DNA of 64,000 nt, taken from contig NZ_CP113432.1 in assembly GCF_026686735.1 (NCBI RefSeq), positions 2,276,001 to 2,340,000 on the forward strand, written 5' to 3'. Under the pieces are notes generated by a model. That model saw only the letters and a list, made by a program, of their open reading frames with translations. It was not told the DNA's origin and did no database searches. A program made the position numbers and the translations under genes. Position 1 is the first letter of the stretch, and every line of letters starts with the position of its first letter. This stretch comes from Pseudomonas triclosanedens (lineage in GTDB: Bacteria > Pseudomonadota > Gammaproteobacteria > Pseudomonadales > Pseudomonadaceae). Below are positions 24,512 to 32,561 of this stretch, in pieces.

Positions 24512-25858
24512 CTACGTAGTATGGACAACTTTTCCCAGGTATTGACCAAGAGCTAACCAAGCTTCTGCCATTTCCTTGCTATAGCTGTGGCGTTGGTAGA
24601 TTCGTTTAACTTTATTTTCCTCGGTATGGTTGAGGCAGCGCTCCGCCACTTCTGGTAATACGCCGAGCGCCGTCATGATCGTGGCCCCAGTTCGCCTAAG
24701 ATCATGAGGAGTCCACTTTCCACCAGGGAGTAGCAGCGCCTGAGCATTCGCGCTTCTATTGCTCAGAGTCCCCTGGCCATGCATGCGTTGCCGATCACCA
24801 AGTTGTTTGGTTACTGTCTTTGAACAGACTGGTCCGCTGTTTTGGACGTTGGGATAGCACCACTCACTAGCAGTAGTGAATGCCCTGACTCTTTTGAACT
24901 GTTTGATGGCGAAAGGTGAGAGGGTTATGTTGTGGGCCTTGCCATTCTTGCTGTGATCGGCGGGAATGTGCCAGTTTGCTTTTTCAAGATCGACGTTTTC
25001 CCATCGTGCGTTCAGCAGCTCACCAATGCGGCAGCAGGTCGATAAAGCAATCCAGATTGCAGCCTCTGAGGATGGAAGCAGGCCAGCCTCAGGGGCGAGC
25101 TTTGCTAATGTGCGGATTTCCTCTTCGCTCAAAACGCGATCACGCTCGACCTCTTTGCCGCCTATCTTGGCTTTGCGAATGCTCGAAGTGGGGTCGTGAT
25201 CAATTAGGTCACGATCTACGGCGAACCTGAACATTTGTCGCATCAGACTGAAAATCATCTTCGCCATGCGATTAACGCCACGCGAGAGCAACGCATCAGT
25301 AACTTCTGTGATGTGACCTTTTTTCACGTCTTCGACTGCCAGCTTGCCGAGATAAGGCAAGACATCCTTTTCGAACATTCGGCGAACTTCTGCGCCGCCA
25401 TCCTTGCGGTTGATTAAGTCGACCTTGGCCCAGTGCTCGAACAAATGCTGGACGGTTTTTCTGGCTGCTTGTCGGGATTTGGCTTCCTCCAGTGCTGCTT
25501 GCTCCGCAGCAATCCGTGCAAGCTCGGCGTCGCGCGCTGCCACACGAGCAGCTTCCTCGGCTTCCAGATGCTCCTTCAAATCCCTGACTCCAGACTTATG
25601 GAGTCCTGCAAGCTCCTTCGCTCGCTGTCCTGCCTCTGCCAGGGTCATTGTGCCTTCGCTACCATCGCGGCTGTAGGTACCTATAGGGAAGGTGATGCGT
25701 TCACTGCTGCTATTTGTGTAGCGGAAATAAAAGAGTCGCTCGCCGCTGGGGGTTATTCGAGCTACCAGACTGCCATGCCCCCAGATGGCGACTTCGCTGA
25801 GCCACTTGTCGCTTGCGCCAGGTTTAGCCGTCATCTGGCGGTCTGTAATCTTGGCCAT
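24512..25858 (-). CDS. Tyrosine integrase of P4/CP4 type
   Basis: Site-specific recombinase of 448 residues. It has an N-terminal DUF4102-like arm-binding region (WGHGSLVARITPSGERLFYFRYT) and a long coiled-coil linker (LEAEEAARVAARDAELARIAAEQ, split by turns). The catalytic domain has R in CCRIGELLNARWENVD, HDLRR in TPHDLRRTGATIM, H in LNHTEENKVKRIY and the nucleophile Tyr in IYQRHSY. The frame is open further upstream, but the ATG at 25858 (MAKITDRQMTA) is the sensible start because the extra 88 residues would run across the repeats and the att region. Its 5' end faces the tRNA-Pro fragment about 200 bp away, the normal int-att arrangement. Confidence 0.93.
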   Translation of the reverse strand: MAKITDRQMTAKPGASDKWLSEVAIWGHGSLVARITPSGERLFYFRYTNSSSERITFPIGTYSRDGSEGTMTLAEAGQRAKELAGLHKSGVRDLKEHLEAEEAARVAARDAELARIAAEQAALEEAKSRQAARKTVQHLFEHWAKVDLINRKDGGAEVRRMFEKDVLPYLGKLAVEDVKKGHITEVTDALLSRGVNRMAKMIFSLMRQMFRFAVDRDLIDHDPTSSIRKAKIGGKEVERDRVLSEEEIRTLAKLAPEAGLLPSSEAAIWIALSTCCRIGELLNARWENVDLEKANWHIPADHSKNGKAHNITLSPFAIKQFKRVRAFTTASEWCYPNVQNSGPVCSKTVTKQLGDRQRMHGQGTLSNRSANAQALLLPGGKWTPHDLRRTGATIMTALGVLPEVAERCLNHTEENKVKRIYQRHSYSKEMAEAWLALGQYLGKVVHTT

Positions 25859-25873
25859 TCGCTCAGTTTTCCC

Positions 25874-25926
25874 GTTGCCAATTGGTTGCCAATTGAGATT
25901 CTCTGGTTGCCAATTCGTTGCCAATT
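25874..25926. repeat. Four direct repeats GTTGCCAATT upstream of int
   Basis: Exact 10-bp copies start at 25874, 25885, 25906 and 25917, giving spacings of 11, 21 and 11 bp (one and two helical turns). Copies two and four are followed by GAGATT. They lie between the int start and the att site and look like arm-type integrase or excisionase binding sites. Confidence 0.85.
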
Positions 25927-26054
25927 GAGATTGGCTTTGACTGAATCGCTTCGAGCTATTTTGGACGATAAATTGGCTGCGGGCCAGTAGATTCAAGGGT
26001 TTAGAGAGGGAGGCTTGGATTGGCCTGGACAAGCTCGGAAGGGTTATTACCTGT

Positions 26055-26099
26055 ATGGGGTGCAAGGGGTAGAGTGTTCGAATCACTCCGTCCCGACCA
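26055..26099 (+). tRNA. 3' part of tRNA-Pro(GGG): island attachment site
   Basis: The 45 bases from the anticodon loop ATGGGGT (anticodon GGG) to CCA read as the 3' part of a tRNA. They include GCAAG of the anticodon stem, the T-arm GAGTG-TTCGAAT-CACTC with five perfect pairs, acceptor strand CGTCCCG, discriminator A and CCA. Upstream of the loop the sequence no longer pairs, so the gene is incomplete, with identity starting at the anticodon loop as expected for tyrosine-integrase crossover. The rest of the tRNA should lie at the far end of the island. Confidence 0.85.
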
Positions 26100-26103
26100 A
26101 AAT

Positions 26104-26147
26104 CCATAAAAAATCCAACCACTTTCTAGTGGTTGGATTTTTTATGG
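26104..26147 (+). terminator. Strong terminator behind the tRNA-Pro fragment
   Basis: Perfect 19-bp inverted repeat around the loop TTTCTA, with stem GTGGTTGGATTTTTT. It works on both strands and is probably the native terminator of the tRNA gene. Confidence 0.9.
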
Positions 26148-26290
26148 GCTGGATATTTTCTGTTCTTCGAATCTTTCCTGCTTTTTATCCCGCCAAAGAT
26201 CGGTAGCTTTAACGAGACTCTTTCATCGAGTCATGCACGTCATGATTCTCTTGCGATTGGGTGCCAGCCATTGCAGCCTGGGGGACGGCT

Positions 26291-26390
26291 GTGGCCCAGG
26301 GAGTGAAAATCCTCCTGGACGCTGTCCTGTTCGGCGAGATCCTCGACGCTGCCGACCTGCCCGCTGGTGTGTTCAACCTGATGAGCGGCG
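26291..26390 (+). pseudogene. Remnant of an aldehyde dehydrogenase gene
   Basis: One frame reads VAQGVKILLDAVLFGEILDAADLPAGVFNLMSG. The second half matches the NAD-dependent aldehyde dehydrogenase motif (EVLDEAGVPAGVFNLVNG). No start, RBS or rest of the gene remains. It abuts the 3' end of the nitronate monooxygenase gene and marks the left border of the catabolic cluster. Confidence 0.6.
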
Positions 26391-26393
26391 GCG

Positions 26394-27377
26394 CTAGCGG
26401 GCCGCGGGAGTGGAGGGAGCACCCACAACAGTCATAGCCGTTTCTGCATACTCACGGCGCAGGCGCGATACCAACTCCGACACCGGGGGAACATCGTCAA
26501 TCAGATCGACGCCCTGGCCGGCGCTCCAGATGTCCCGCCATGCCTTCAGGCCATTCGGCAGGTTTGGAGTGCGCGGGGCGCGTAGTGGTGGCAGGTCGTC
26601 CGGGTCAAGCCCAACTCGGGTGATGGCGCCTTTCAGGAATGTAGCAACGACTCCGGATAGTCGGTCAGTCACCACGACATCCGACATCCGTTGCGACACC
26701 AGTAGAGACTTGTAGTCTTCGCCGGCCAGCGACTCTCGCGTCGCCGCGAAGCGGGTGCCCATATAGGCGAAGTCCGCTCCCAGTACTTCTGCGGCATGGA
26801 TCCCCCGGCCATCGGAAATGGTCCCAGCCAGCAGCACGCCGCCATCCCATATCTTGCGGATGGCCGGTACCAGTGCGAAAGGATTGGCTATTCCGGTATG
26901 CCCGCCGGCGCCAGCCGTAAGCACGATCAGCCCGTCCACACCCGCGTCCATGGCCTTATGCGCATGTCGTAAGGTCGCTACGTCGTGGAAGACCAGGCCG
27001 CCATAGCGCTGGACCCGCTCGACCACATCGCCTGGTGCGCCAAAGCTGGTAATCACGATAGGGGGGGCGAAGCGCTGGATCAGCTCGAGAGTTGCCTGAA
27101 AGCGAGCGGAGTGCACATCCTGCACCACCAGGTTCAATGCCCAGGGTGCGAACCGGTGATCTCCCGTTTGGCGGGCGAGGGTGGCTTCGCGCTCGATGTG
27201 CTCCAGCCACGAACTGAGTTGTTCGACGCTTCGCGCATTGCCCGCCGGCAGGCTGCCGACCACCCCGGCGCGGCAGCAGGCGAGCAGCAATTCGGTACCC
27301 GAAACGAGGAACATCGGTGCCGCCACCACGGGCAGCGCCAGCTTGGATTTGAGGGCCTTGATCCGTGCCGTGCTCAT
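26394..27377 (-). CDS. Nitronate monooxygenase-like FMN enzyme (copy 1)
   Basis: 327-residue FMN-dependent TIM-barrel protein of the NPD/2-nitropropane dioxygenase family. It opens LALPVVAAPMFLVSGTELLLACCRAGVVGSLPAGNA and carries the phosphate-binding loop TAGAGGHTGIANPFALVPAI and the FMN-site segment GADFAYMGTRFAATRES. Members oxidise nitronates or act as 2-enoyl-CoA or quinone reductases, so the substrate is open. ATG at 27377 with GAGGC upstream. A terminator lies only ten bases upstream. A second, diverged member is encoded at 43984. Confidence 0.8.
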   Translation of the reverse strand: MSTARIKALKSKLALPVVAAPMFLVSGTELLLACCRAGVVGSLPAGNARSVEQLSSWLEHIEREATLARQTGDHRFAPWALNLVVQDVHSARFQATLELIQRFAPPIVITSFGAPGDVVERVQRYGGLVFHDVATLRHAHKAMDAGVDGLIVLTAGAGGHTGIANPFALVPAIRKIWDGGVLLAGTISDGRGIHAAEVLGADFAYMGTRFAATRESLAGEDYKSLLVSQRMSDVVVTDRLSGVVATFLKGAITRVGLDPDDLPPLRAPRTPNLPNGLKAWRDIWSAGQGVDLIDDVPPVSELVSRLRREYAETAMTVVGAPSTPAAR

Positions 27378-27387
27378 GTCGTGCCTC

Positions 27388-27420
27388 AAAAAAACCACAG
27401 GCCACTGACGTGGCCTGTGG
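27388..27420 (-). terminator. Terminator of the ABC operon, next to the start of the downstream gene
   Basis: Perfect stem CCACAGGCCAC-gtca-GTGGCCTGTGG followed on the minus strand by T7, which ends ten bases before the ATG of the nitronate monooxygenase gene. Confidence 0.9.
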
Positions 27421-27514
27421 ATGCCGCGAAGCTGGAGTCGCTGGCCGACATTTCAGCTCGTCCGGGCATCGCCAGCATTGGGATGCCGCCCGAATCGGGC
27501 GGCGTTCGTCGACT

Positions 27515-28174
27515 CTATCGCTCGTGCCGGCTCAAGTGGTGCTCAAGGCGCCCCACGAGGAGGGTCGCCGGGATGCAGACTGCTGCGTACATGAGGCCGG
27601 TCAGGACCATCACCGACATGTAGTTGAAGGTGTTGGAGCCGATCTCGTTCGCCACGCCCACCAGTTCGGGCAGGGCGATGGTGAAGCACAACGATGTGGT
27701 CTGCAGAATCACCAGGGCGAAGCCCAGCAGCGGTGGAATGGCGATCCGCAGGCCCTGGGGCAGGATGACGATACGCAGGGTATCGAGGTAGCTCAGGCCG
27801 ATGGTGGTGGCAGCCTCCTGCTGTCCTTTGGGGACCGCATTCAGGCCAGCACGGATGATCTCGCTGGTGTACGAGCCGGTACACCAGGCCAGCGCGATGA
27901 TCGACGCGGTGAAGGAGGAAAGTGTGAGTCCGGCCTGAGGTAGTCCGAAATAGAAGAACTGCAGCAGGATCAGCACCGGGCCGCCACGGCCTACCTCGAT
28001 CAGGCACAGAACGAGGGCTCGAGTGGCTTTCGAGCGGGCGCCGACCGTCAGCGCGAAAAACAGCCCCAGGGGAATACCCACCAGGATGCTGACGCCCGCT
28101 ACCTTCAGGCTGAGAAGGTAGCCGTCGACCAATTGCGGGAACCATTCGACCCACATGAGCAGCATCTCTTTCAT
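27515..28174 (-). CDS. Amino-acid ABC transporter permease (second subunit)
   Basis: 219-residue inner-membrane permease of the HisMQ type with about five transmembrane helices. The ATPase-docking EAA loop is ALNAVPKGQQEAATTIGLSYLDTLRIVILPQGLRIAIPPL. The ATG (MKEMLLMWVEW) overlaps the end of the first permease gene by four bases. It forms a heterodimer with the product of 28171-28818. Last gene of the three-gene operon; a terminator follows at 27420. Confidence 0.92.
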   Translation of the reverse strand: MKEMLLMWVEWFPQLVDGYLLSLKVAGVSILVGIPLGLFFALTVGARSKATRALVLCLIEVGRGGPVLILLQFFYFGLPQAGLTLSSFTASIIALAWCTGSYTSEIIRAGLNAVPKGQQEAATTIGLSYLDTLRIVILPQGLRIAIPPLLGFALVILQTTSLCFTIALPELVGVANEIGSNTFNYMSVMVLTGLMYAAVCIPATLLVGRLEHHLSRHER

Positions 28175-28818
28175 CTTTCCACCTTCGCACGCAGTTTGAT
28201 GTCCAGCCTGCGACTGGCCCACGCCATCAGGAAGCTCATCAGGAAGTAGAGGACGGCGGCCATCGCGTAAATGCTCAAGCCTTTGAAGGTTTGCTGGGAT
28301 ATGTAGTACGAGACCTGCGCCAGCTCCGGCACGCCGATCGCCGATGCCACGGCGGTGTCCTTCAGCAGGCCGATGCAGTAGGTAGCTGCGGAGGGCAGGG
28401 AGATGCGGAAGACCTGCGGGATGATCACGTCCCAGTACTTCTGCCGGAAGTTAAGGCCAAGCACCGCCGAGGCTTCGAACTGGCCTTTGGGTACTGCCGT
28501 CAGGGCGCCCCGGTAGACTTCGGCGAGGTTGGCCGCTGTGATCAACCCCAGGCCGATCACAGCGGCCACGAATGGATCGAGCTGAAAAACATGCTCGCTG
28601 AAGGCGAAGAAAATGAAGAACAGCCAGACGATGGGCGGGATGCTGCGAAAGGTCAGGATCAACGCAGCCGCCAGGTTCTTCAGAATACGGTTGCGCGATA
28701 CCCGCAGGGTGCAGATCGGTACCGCCAGGATTGCCCCGAGCACGAATGAGCCGGCGGTCAGCGCGATCGTCCAGGGCAGGCCCTTGAGAATTGCGATAAA
28801 GATGTCGGTGTAGTTCAT
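28171..28818 (-). CDS. Amino-acid ABC transporter permease (first subunit)
   Basis: 215 residues, HisMQ-type permease: LPWTIALTAGSFVLGAILAVPICTLR at the N-terminus, the family motif FRSIPPIVWLFFIFF, and the EAA loop TAVPKGQFEASAVLGLNFRQKYWDVIIPQVFRISLPS. Its start shares one base with the stop of the ATPase gene (TGATG). No binding protein is encoded in this operon; the two at 41953 and 50802 probably feed it. Confidence 0.92.
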   Translation of the reverse strand: MNYTDIFIAILKGLPWTIALTAGSFVLGAILAVPICTLRVSRNRILKNLAAALILTFRSIPPIVWLFFIFFAFSEHVFQLDPFVAAVIGLGLITAANLAEVYRGALTAVPKGQFEASAVLGLNFRQKYWDVIIPQVFRISLPSAATYCIGLLKDTAVASAIGVPELAQVSYYISQQTFKGLSIYAMAAVLYFLMSFLMAWASRRLDIKLRAKVER

Positions 28819-29621
28819 CAGCGATCTCGCACGGCTGTGAGAAATTGTCTGACCCGCGCATTCTGCGGGTTGCGCATCACCTCACTGCTCTTGCCCTGTT
28901 CGATGATGACGCCGTCTGCCATCACTACTACCCGGTCGGAGACGTTCTCTGCGAAGCGCATCTCATGGGTCACCACGATCATGGTCATACCCTCGTCGGC
29001 GAGCTCGCGCATCACCGCCAGCACTTCCAGGCCGACTTCCGGGTCGAGCGCGGATGTCGGCTCGTCGAACAGCATGATCTGCGGGTCCAGGGCAAGGGCG
29101 CGGGAAATCGCGATTCGCTGTTGCTGACCACCCGAGCAGCGCGAGGGGTACATCGACGCCTTGTTTGCCAGACCTACGCGGGCCAGCAACTGCATCGAGC
29201 GTTCGTCGGCCTCGGCCTTGCTGCGCTTGAGTACGCGGCGTTGCGCCAGGCTGACGTTCTCCAGCACAGTCAGATGCGGGAACAGATTGAACGACTGGAA
29301 GACCATGCCCAGCTTCTTGTGCAACTGGGCCAATTGCTGCTTGGTGACCGGGGCCTTGGCATCAATGGTCAGGCCGTCGACGGTTATCTTGCCCTCCGTC
29401 GGTGGTTCCAACTGGTTGATACAGCGCAACAGCGTACTCTTGCCCGAGCCGCTGGGACCGATGATCGCGACCACCTCGCCGGCGGACATCTCGAAGTTGA
29501 TGTTGTCCAGAACCTTGATTGCGCCAAAGCTCTTTCCTACTCCTTCAAGACGCAGTATGGGCTTGGCATCAAGCGCCACTACTTGGCTTTGCGGATCTGC
29601 TTTGGGGAGGACTTTGTTCAT
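28818..29621 (-). CDS. Amino-acid ABC transporter ATP-binding protein
   Basis: 267-residue nucleotide-binding subunit of the GlnQ/HisP type. Walker A IGPSGSGKSTLLRCIN, Q-loop GMVFQSFNLFPHLTVLENV, signature RCSGGQQQRIAISRAL (CSGGQ in place of LSGGQ), Walker B IMLFDEPTSALDPE and switch VVTHEMRFAENV are all present. First gene of the operon; an operator copy lies at 29793, about 170 bp upstream. It energises uptake of the compound degraded by the neighbouring enzymes. Confidence 0.95.
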   Translation of the reverse strand: MNKVLPKADPQSQVVALDAKPILRLEGVGKSFGAIKVLDNINFEMSAGEVVAIIGPSGSGKSTLLRCINQLEPPTEGKITVDGLTIDAKAPVTKQQLAQLHKKLGMVFQSFNLFPHLTVLENVSLAQRRVLKRSKAEADERSMQLLARVGLANKASMYPSRCSGGQQQRIAISRALALDPQIMLFDEPTSALDPEVGLEVLAVMRELADEGMTMIVVTHEMRFAENVSDRVVVMADGVIIEQGKSSEVMRNPQNARVRQFLTAVRDR

Positions 29622-30127
29622 ATTGTTCTAACACCCGTTGAAGTAAGCATCTGGCACCTGGAGTTGCGCTAGCGAGGCAGCCTGGAGCGGGACGGTGCGA
29701 TCCTCGGGACAACGATTCCGAGAGGCCTTCCTGGCATTTTCGCCTCGTATGTTTCGTCACCAGGAGGGTGATTAGACTCATGGGTACTAAAAAATGACCG
29801 TTGGGTTATTATGCACTCCGGTCCCACGGTGTCAAGCGGCGAGTGGCCATTCTTGGAATGGCTGAAAGCCTTGCAGCACTAGGCTTTCAGCAATATTTTC
29901 CGACTCCGGGGAAGATTGCTTGATGGATGGAGGTCGTTCATGCGCCTCCCTGTGAGCCAGTATCGGCCTGCCTGCCCTGGTCGATGTCGTGGTATTGATC
30001 GCGCAGCGGAGTGCCCGCACAGCGAATACTTCCCCTCCCACGGCTGTCAGGCAGGCGTAGCTGATTGGCAGATTTGCGCTTGAAAAATTGGGCGCTATCG
30101 CTGGCGTCCGAACCCTGCGAAGTGGTT
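29622..30127. other. Intergenic region with operator and hairpins
   Basis: About 500 bp between the ABC operon and the end of the seven-gene operon, both on the minus strand. It holds the operator at 29793, a 10-bp perfect inverted repeat GCTGAAAGCC/GGCTTTCAGC (29861-29891) and a smaller one CCATTCttgGAATGG just before it. Together these may terminate the upstream operon. No gene seen. Confidence 0.5.
29793..29812 (-). promoter_or_regulatory. Cluster operator copy (ABC transporter promoter)
   Basis: Minus-strand reading ATAATAACCCAACGGTCATT fits the cluster consensus ATACTGACCSRACGGTMTRT with a few changes. Confidence 0.65.
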
Positions 30128-31021
30128 CTACAAGGTTGCGAAGAGCTTGCGGTACAGCTCCGGGCGGCGGTCCGTCAGTTGGCGTACTTCGCCTTTCTCC
30201 CGGGACATGCGAAGGGTCTCCAGATCCAGGCTTGCGTGCAGCAGGCCTTCGTCGGCGAAATCCGAGCGGGCGAGGGTGCCATCCTCGATTTTGAAGCGGT
30301 TATCGATCGGGCATGCCACGAAGGCCTGGCCGCTGCAGCTCACCGGGTAGTCCCTGGGAATGCCCAGATTGCCGACCAGCGTTGAGACGCAGACGAACAT
30401 CTGGTTCTCCAGCGCGCGCGCGTGCGCCGAGTGCCATACTCGCCAGGTGCCGCGCTGGTCGGTCAGAGAGGGTACGAACAGGACCTCTATCCCCTGCGCC
30501 GCCAGGTACTGTGTCAGCTCGGGAAACTGCACGTCGTAGCAGACTAAGAGGCCGCATTTCACTCCGTCGATTTCGAAGGCCAGCAGGGAGTCGCCCGGCG
30601 TGGTCCGGATGGCCTTTTCGCCGCGTGTCATGTGCAGTTTGTCTTGGCGCAGTTCGGTACCGTCCGGGGCGAACACGAAGGCACTGTTGACGCCTACGCC
30701 CTGTTCTTCGTGCCAGTAAGTGGCGCCGACGATGTGAATGTCGTATTGCCCTGCCAGGGCTGACATCAGGGCCTTGAACTCGTCGAACAATGGCGTCAGA
30801 ACCTTGCGGTAGAAGGCCGCCACACCGGCGTTGTCCACGTTAGCCGCATCGGCGTCGGTCCAGAGCAGTCCCATCGGCAGGAATTCGGGCAGCAGCACGG
30901 CCTGGCTGCCGGCGTTGGCCGCTTCGGCGACGAAGCCTTCGACATGGGCGGCGAATTCGTGGAATGCGCTGTAGTGGCGAATGCGGAAGACGGCGATGGA
31001 TACGTTCAGCTTGTTGTTCAT
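30128..31021 (-). CDS. Carbon-nitrogen hydrolase (nitrilase superfamily amidohydrolase)
   Basis: 297-residue member of the nitrilase/N-carbamoylase superfamily. The catalytic triad is visible: Glu in AVLLPEFLPMG, Lys in LRQDKLHMTRGEK, Cys in GLLVCYDVQFPEL. The branch is the amidase/carbamoylase type rather than true nitrilases. ATG at 31021 lies in an ATGA overlap with the CoA ligase. Last gene of the operon that starts with a hydantoin-racemase-like protein, so hydrolysis of an N-carbamoyl or amide intermediate to NH3 is a reasonable guess. Confidence 0.85.
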   Translation of the reverse strand: MNNKLNVSIAVFRIRHYSAFHEFAAHVEGFVAEAANAGSQAVLLPEFLPMGLLWTDADAANVDNAGVAAFYRKVLTPLFDEFKALMSALAGQYDIHIVGATYWHEEQGVGVNSAFVFAPDGTELRQDKLHMTRGEKAIRTTPGDSLLAFEIDGVKCGLLVCYDVQFPELTQYLAAQGIEVLFVPSLTDQRGTWRVWHSAHARALENQMFVCVSTLVGNLGIPRDYPVSCSGQAFVACPIDNRFKIEDGTLARSDFADEGLLHASLDLETLRMSREKGEVRQLTDRRPELYRKLFATL

Positions 31022-32514
31022 TGGTTGCCGCTCTCCCACAGCGTCTTCAACGCTTTCTTGTCGATCTTGCCGGTGTTGCCCAAGGGCATCTCGTCGATCC
31101 GCAGGTATTCGCAAGGCAGTTTGAACTGCGCCAGGCGTTGGCTCGCGAACGCTTCCAGCTCCGTGTCGTCCGGGTTCTGGCCCGGGGCCAGGACTATGTA
31201 GGCCAACGGCAGCTCACCGAACTTGCTGTCGGGAATGCCGATCACGGCCGCGGCGAGCACGGCGGGGTGGGCGAGCAGGGCGTTCTCGACTTCTGCTGGT
31301 GCGATGTTCGCTCCGCCACGGATGATGATGTCCTTGATCCTACCCGTGAGATAGAAGTAGCCATCGGCGTCGACATGGCCCAGGTCGCCGGTTCGCAGAA
31401 GACCATCCTGGAAGGTGGCCTGGGTCAGCTCGGGGTTCTTGAAGTAACCATGAGTGGTGGCGGGGGCGCGTACCCAGATCTCGCCGGTCACCCCAGCGGC
31501 AACCGCTGCGCCGTTGCTGTCCACCACGATGATCCGCGCGCCGGGGGCTGCCTTGCCGATCGCTCCGTGCGGGACCCTTTCACCCTCGGCGTAGTATTTG
31601 CCGAATATCGGCCGTGCCTCGGTCAGGGCGTAGTAGTCCTCCAGCTCTTTGCCGAAACGCTGGGCGAAGCGGCTGCGCAGGTCGTCAGAGAGGGGGGCGC
31701 CCGCCGAGATGATGACCCGCATGTGCGACAGGTCGAAGTGCAGGTCGTTCTGCTCGGCGTACTCGAGCATCATGGAGAACATGGTCGGCACGCCCTGGAA
31801 GGCTGTGACGCGATGTTCCACTATGGCTTCCAGCGTTTCGCGCGGATGGAAGCGGCGCTGGATGATGATTTCGCTGCCGGCCTGCAGGGCCATCGAGCAG
31901 GAGGTCGAAAGGCCATAGAGGAAGCCCAGGGGCAGCGCCACCAGTAGCTTGTCGTCCGGCCCCATCTGCCACATCTCGATCAGCGAGGCGTTTCCTGCCA
32001 CTTCGCTTTCCTGGCTGTACAGCACCGCCTTGGGGGTGCCGGTCGAGCCGGAAGTGTAGATGATCAGGAAGTCTTCGGTCGGCGCTTGGTTCTGTTCGTA
32101 GCGGGGCGCTGTGGTCATGTCGCGGGCGAAGAATTCGTCGACCAGCAGCAGGTCCACCTCGGTGCCGGAGATCGCGTCACGGGCCACTTCGCCAAGCCTG
32201 GCGTCGGTGAACAGCACTCGGGTGCCTGCGTGTTCGAGGATATAGCGTACTTCCTGACTGCTCAGGGCGGCATTCAGCGGCACGAAGGTACCGCCGATCT
32301 TCGCCATGGCGTAGTACAGCAGCATGATCTCAGGGCGGTTCTCACAGAACACGGCGACAGTGCCGCTGGCCGATGCACCGGCCTTCTTGAGCAGGTAGAC
32401 GGTTCTGTCGATCTCTCGCGCCAGCTCACCGAAGGTGAACACCTTGTCTTCAAATCGCACAGCAGGCTGGCTGCTGCGTGCCTGTGCGTGCGCATCGATA
32501 CTACTTACGATCAT
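31018..32514 (-). CDS. Acyl-CoA synthetase / AMP-dependent ligase
   Basis: 498-residue adenylate-forming enzyme (ANL family). The P-loop-like motif is IIYTSGSTGTPKAVLYSQ and the A5 region YYALTEARPIFG. The A7/A8 hinge is LLRTGDLGHVDADGYFYLTGRIKDIIIRGGANIAPAEVE, and the catalytic Lys is in LGNTGKIDKKAL. It converts a carboxylic acid to its CoA thioester. Neighbouring acyl-CoA dehydrogenase, MaoC hydratase and SDR genes suggest a beta-oxidation-like route on the activated acid. Substrate not predictable. Confidence 0.92.
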   Translation of the reverse strand: MIVSSIDAHAQARSSQPAVRFEDKVFTFGELAREIDRTVYLLKKAGASASGTVAVFCENRPEIMLLYYAMAKIGGTFVPLNAALSSQEVRYILEHAGTRVLFTDARLGEVARDAISGTEVDLLLVDEFFARDMTTAPRYEQNQAPTEDFLIIYTSGSTGTPKAVLYSQESEVAGNASLIEMWQMGPDDKLLVALPLGFLYGLSTSCSMALQAGSEIIIQRRFHPRETLEAIVEHRVTAFQGVPTMFSMMLEYAEQNDLHFDLSHMRVIISAGAPLSDDLRSRFAQRFGKELEDYYALTEARPIFGKYYAEGERVPHGAIGKAAPGARIIVVDSNGAAVAAGVTGEIWVRAPATTHGYFKNPELTQATFQDGLLRTGDLGHVDADGYFYLTGRIKDIIIRGGANIAPAEVENALLAHPAVLAAAVIGIPDSKFGELPLAYIVLAPGQNPDDTELEAFASQRLAQFKLPCEYLRIDEMPLGNTGKIDKKALKTLWESGNQ

Positions 32515-32561
32515 GTCCAGGGGGCCTCAGGTAAACACTAGCGCGAGAGATTGGGACGCGG

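Noticed and set aside
26055..26099. Complete functional tRNA gene
   Set aside because: Only the anticodon loop to CCA is present; the upstream sequence does not pair with the anticodon stem or acceptor strand.
25859..26122. 88-residue N-terminal extension of the integrase
   Set aside because: It would translate through the decamer repeats, the att core and the tRNA terminator; the internal ATG at 25858 gives the normal family length.
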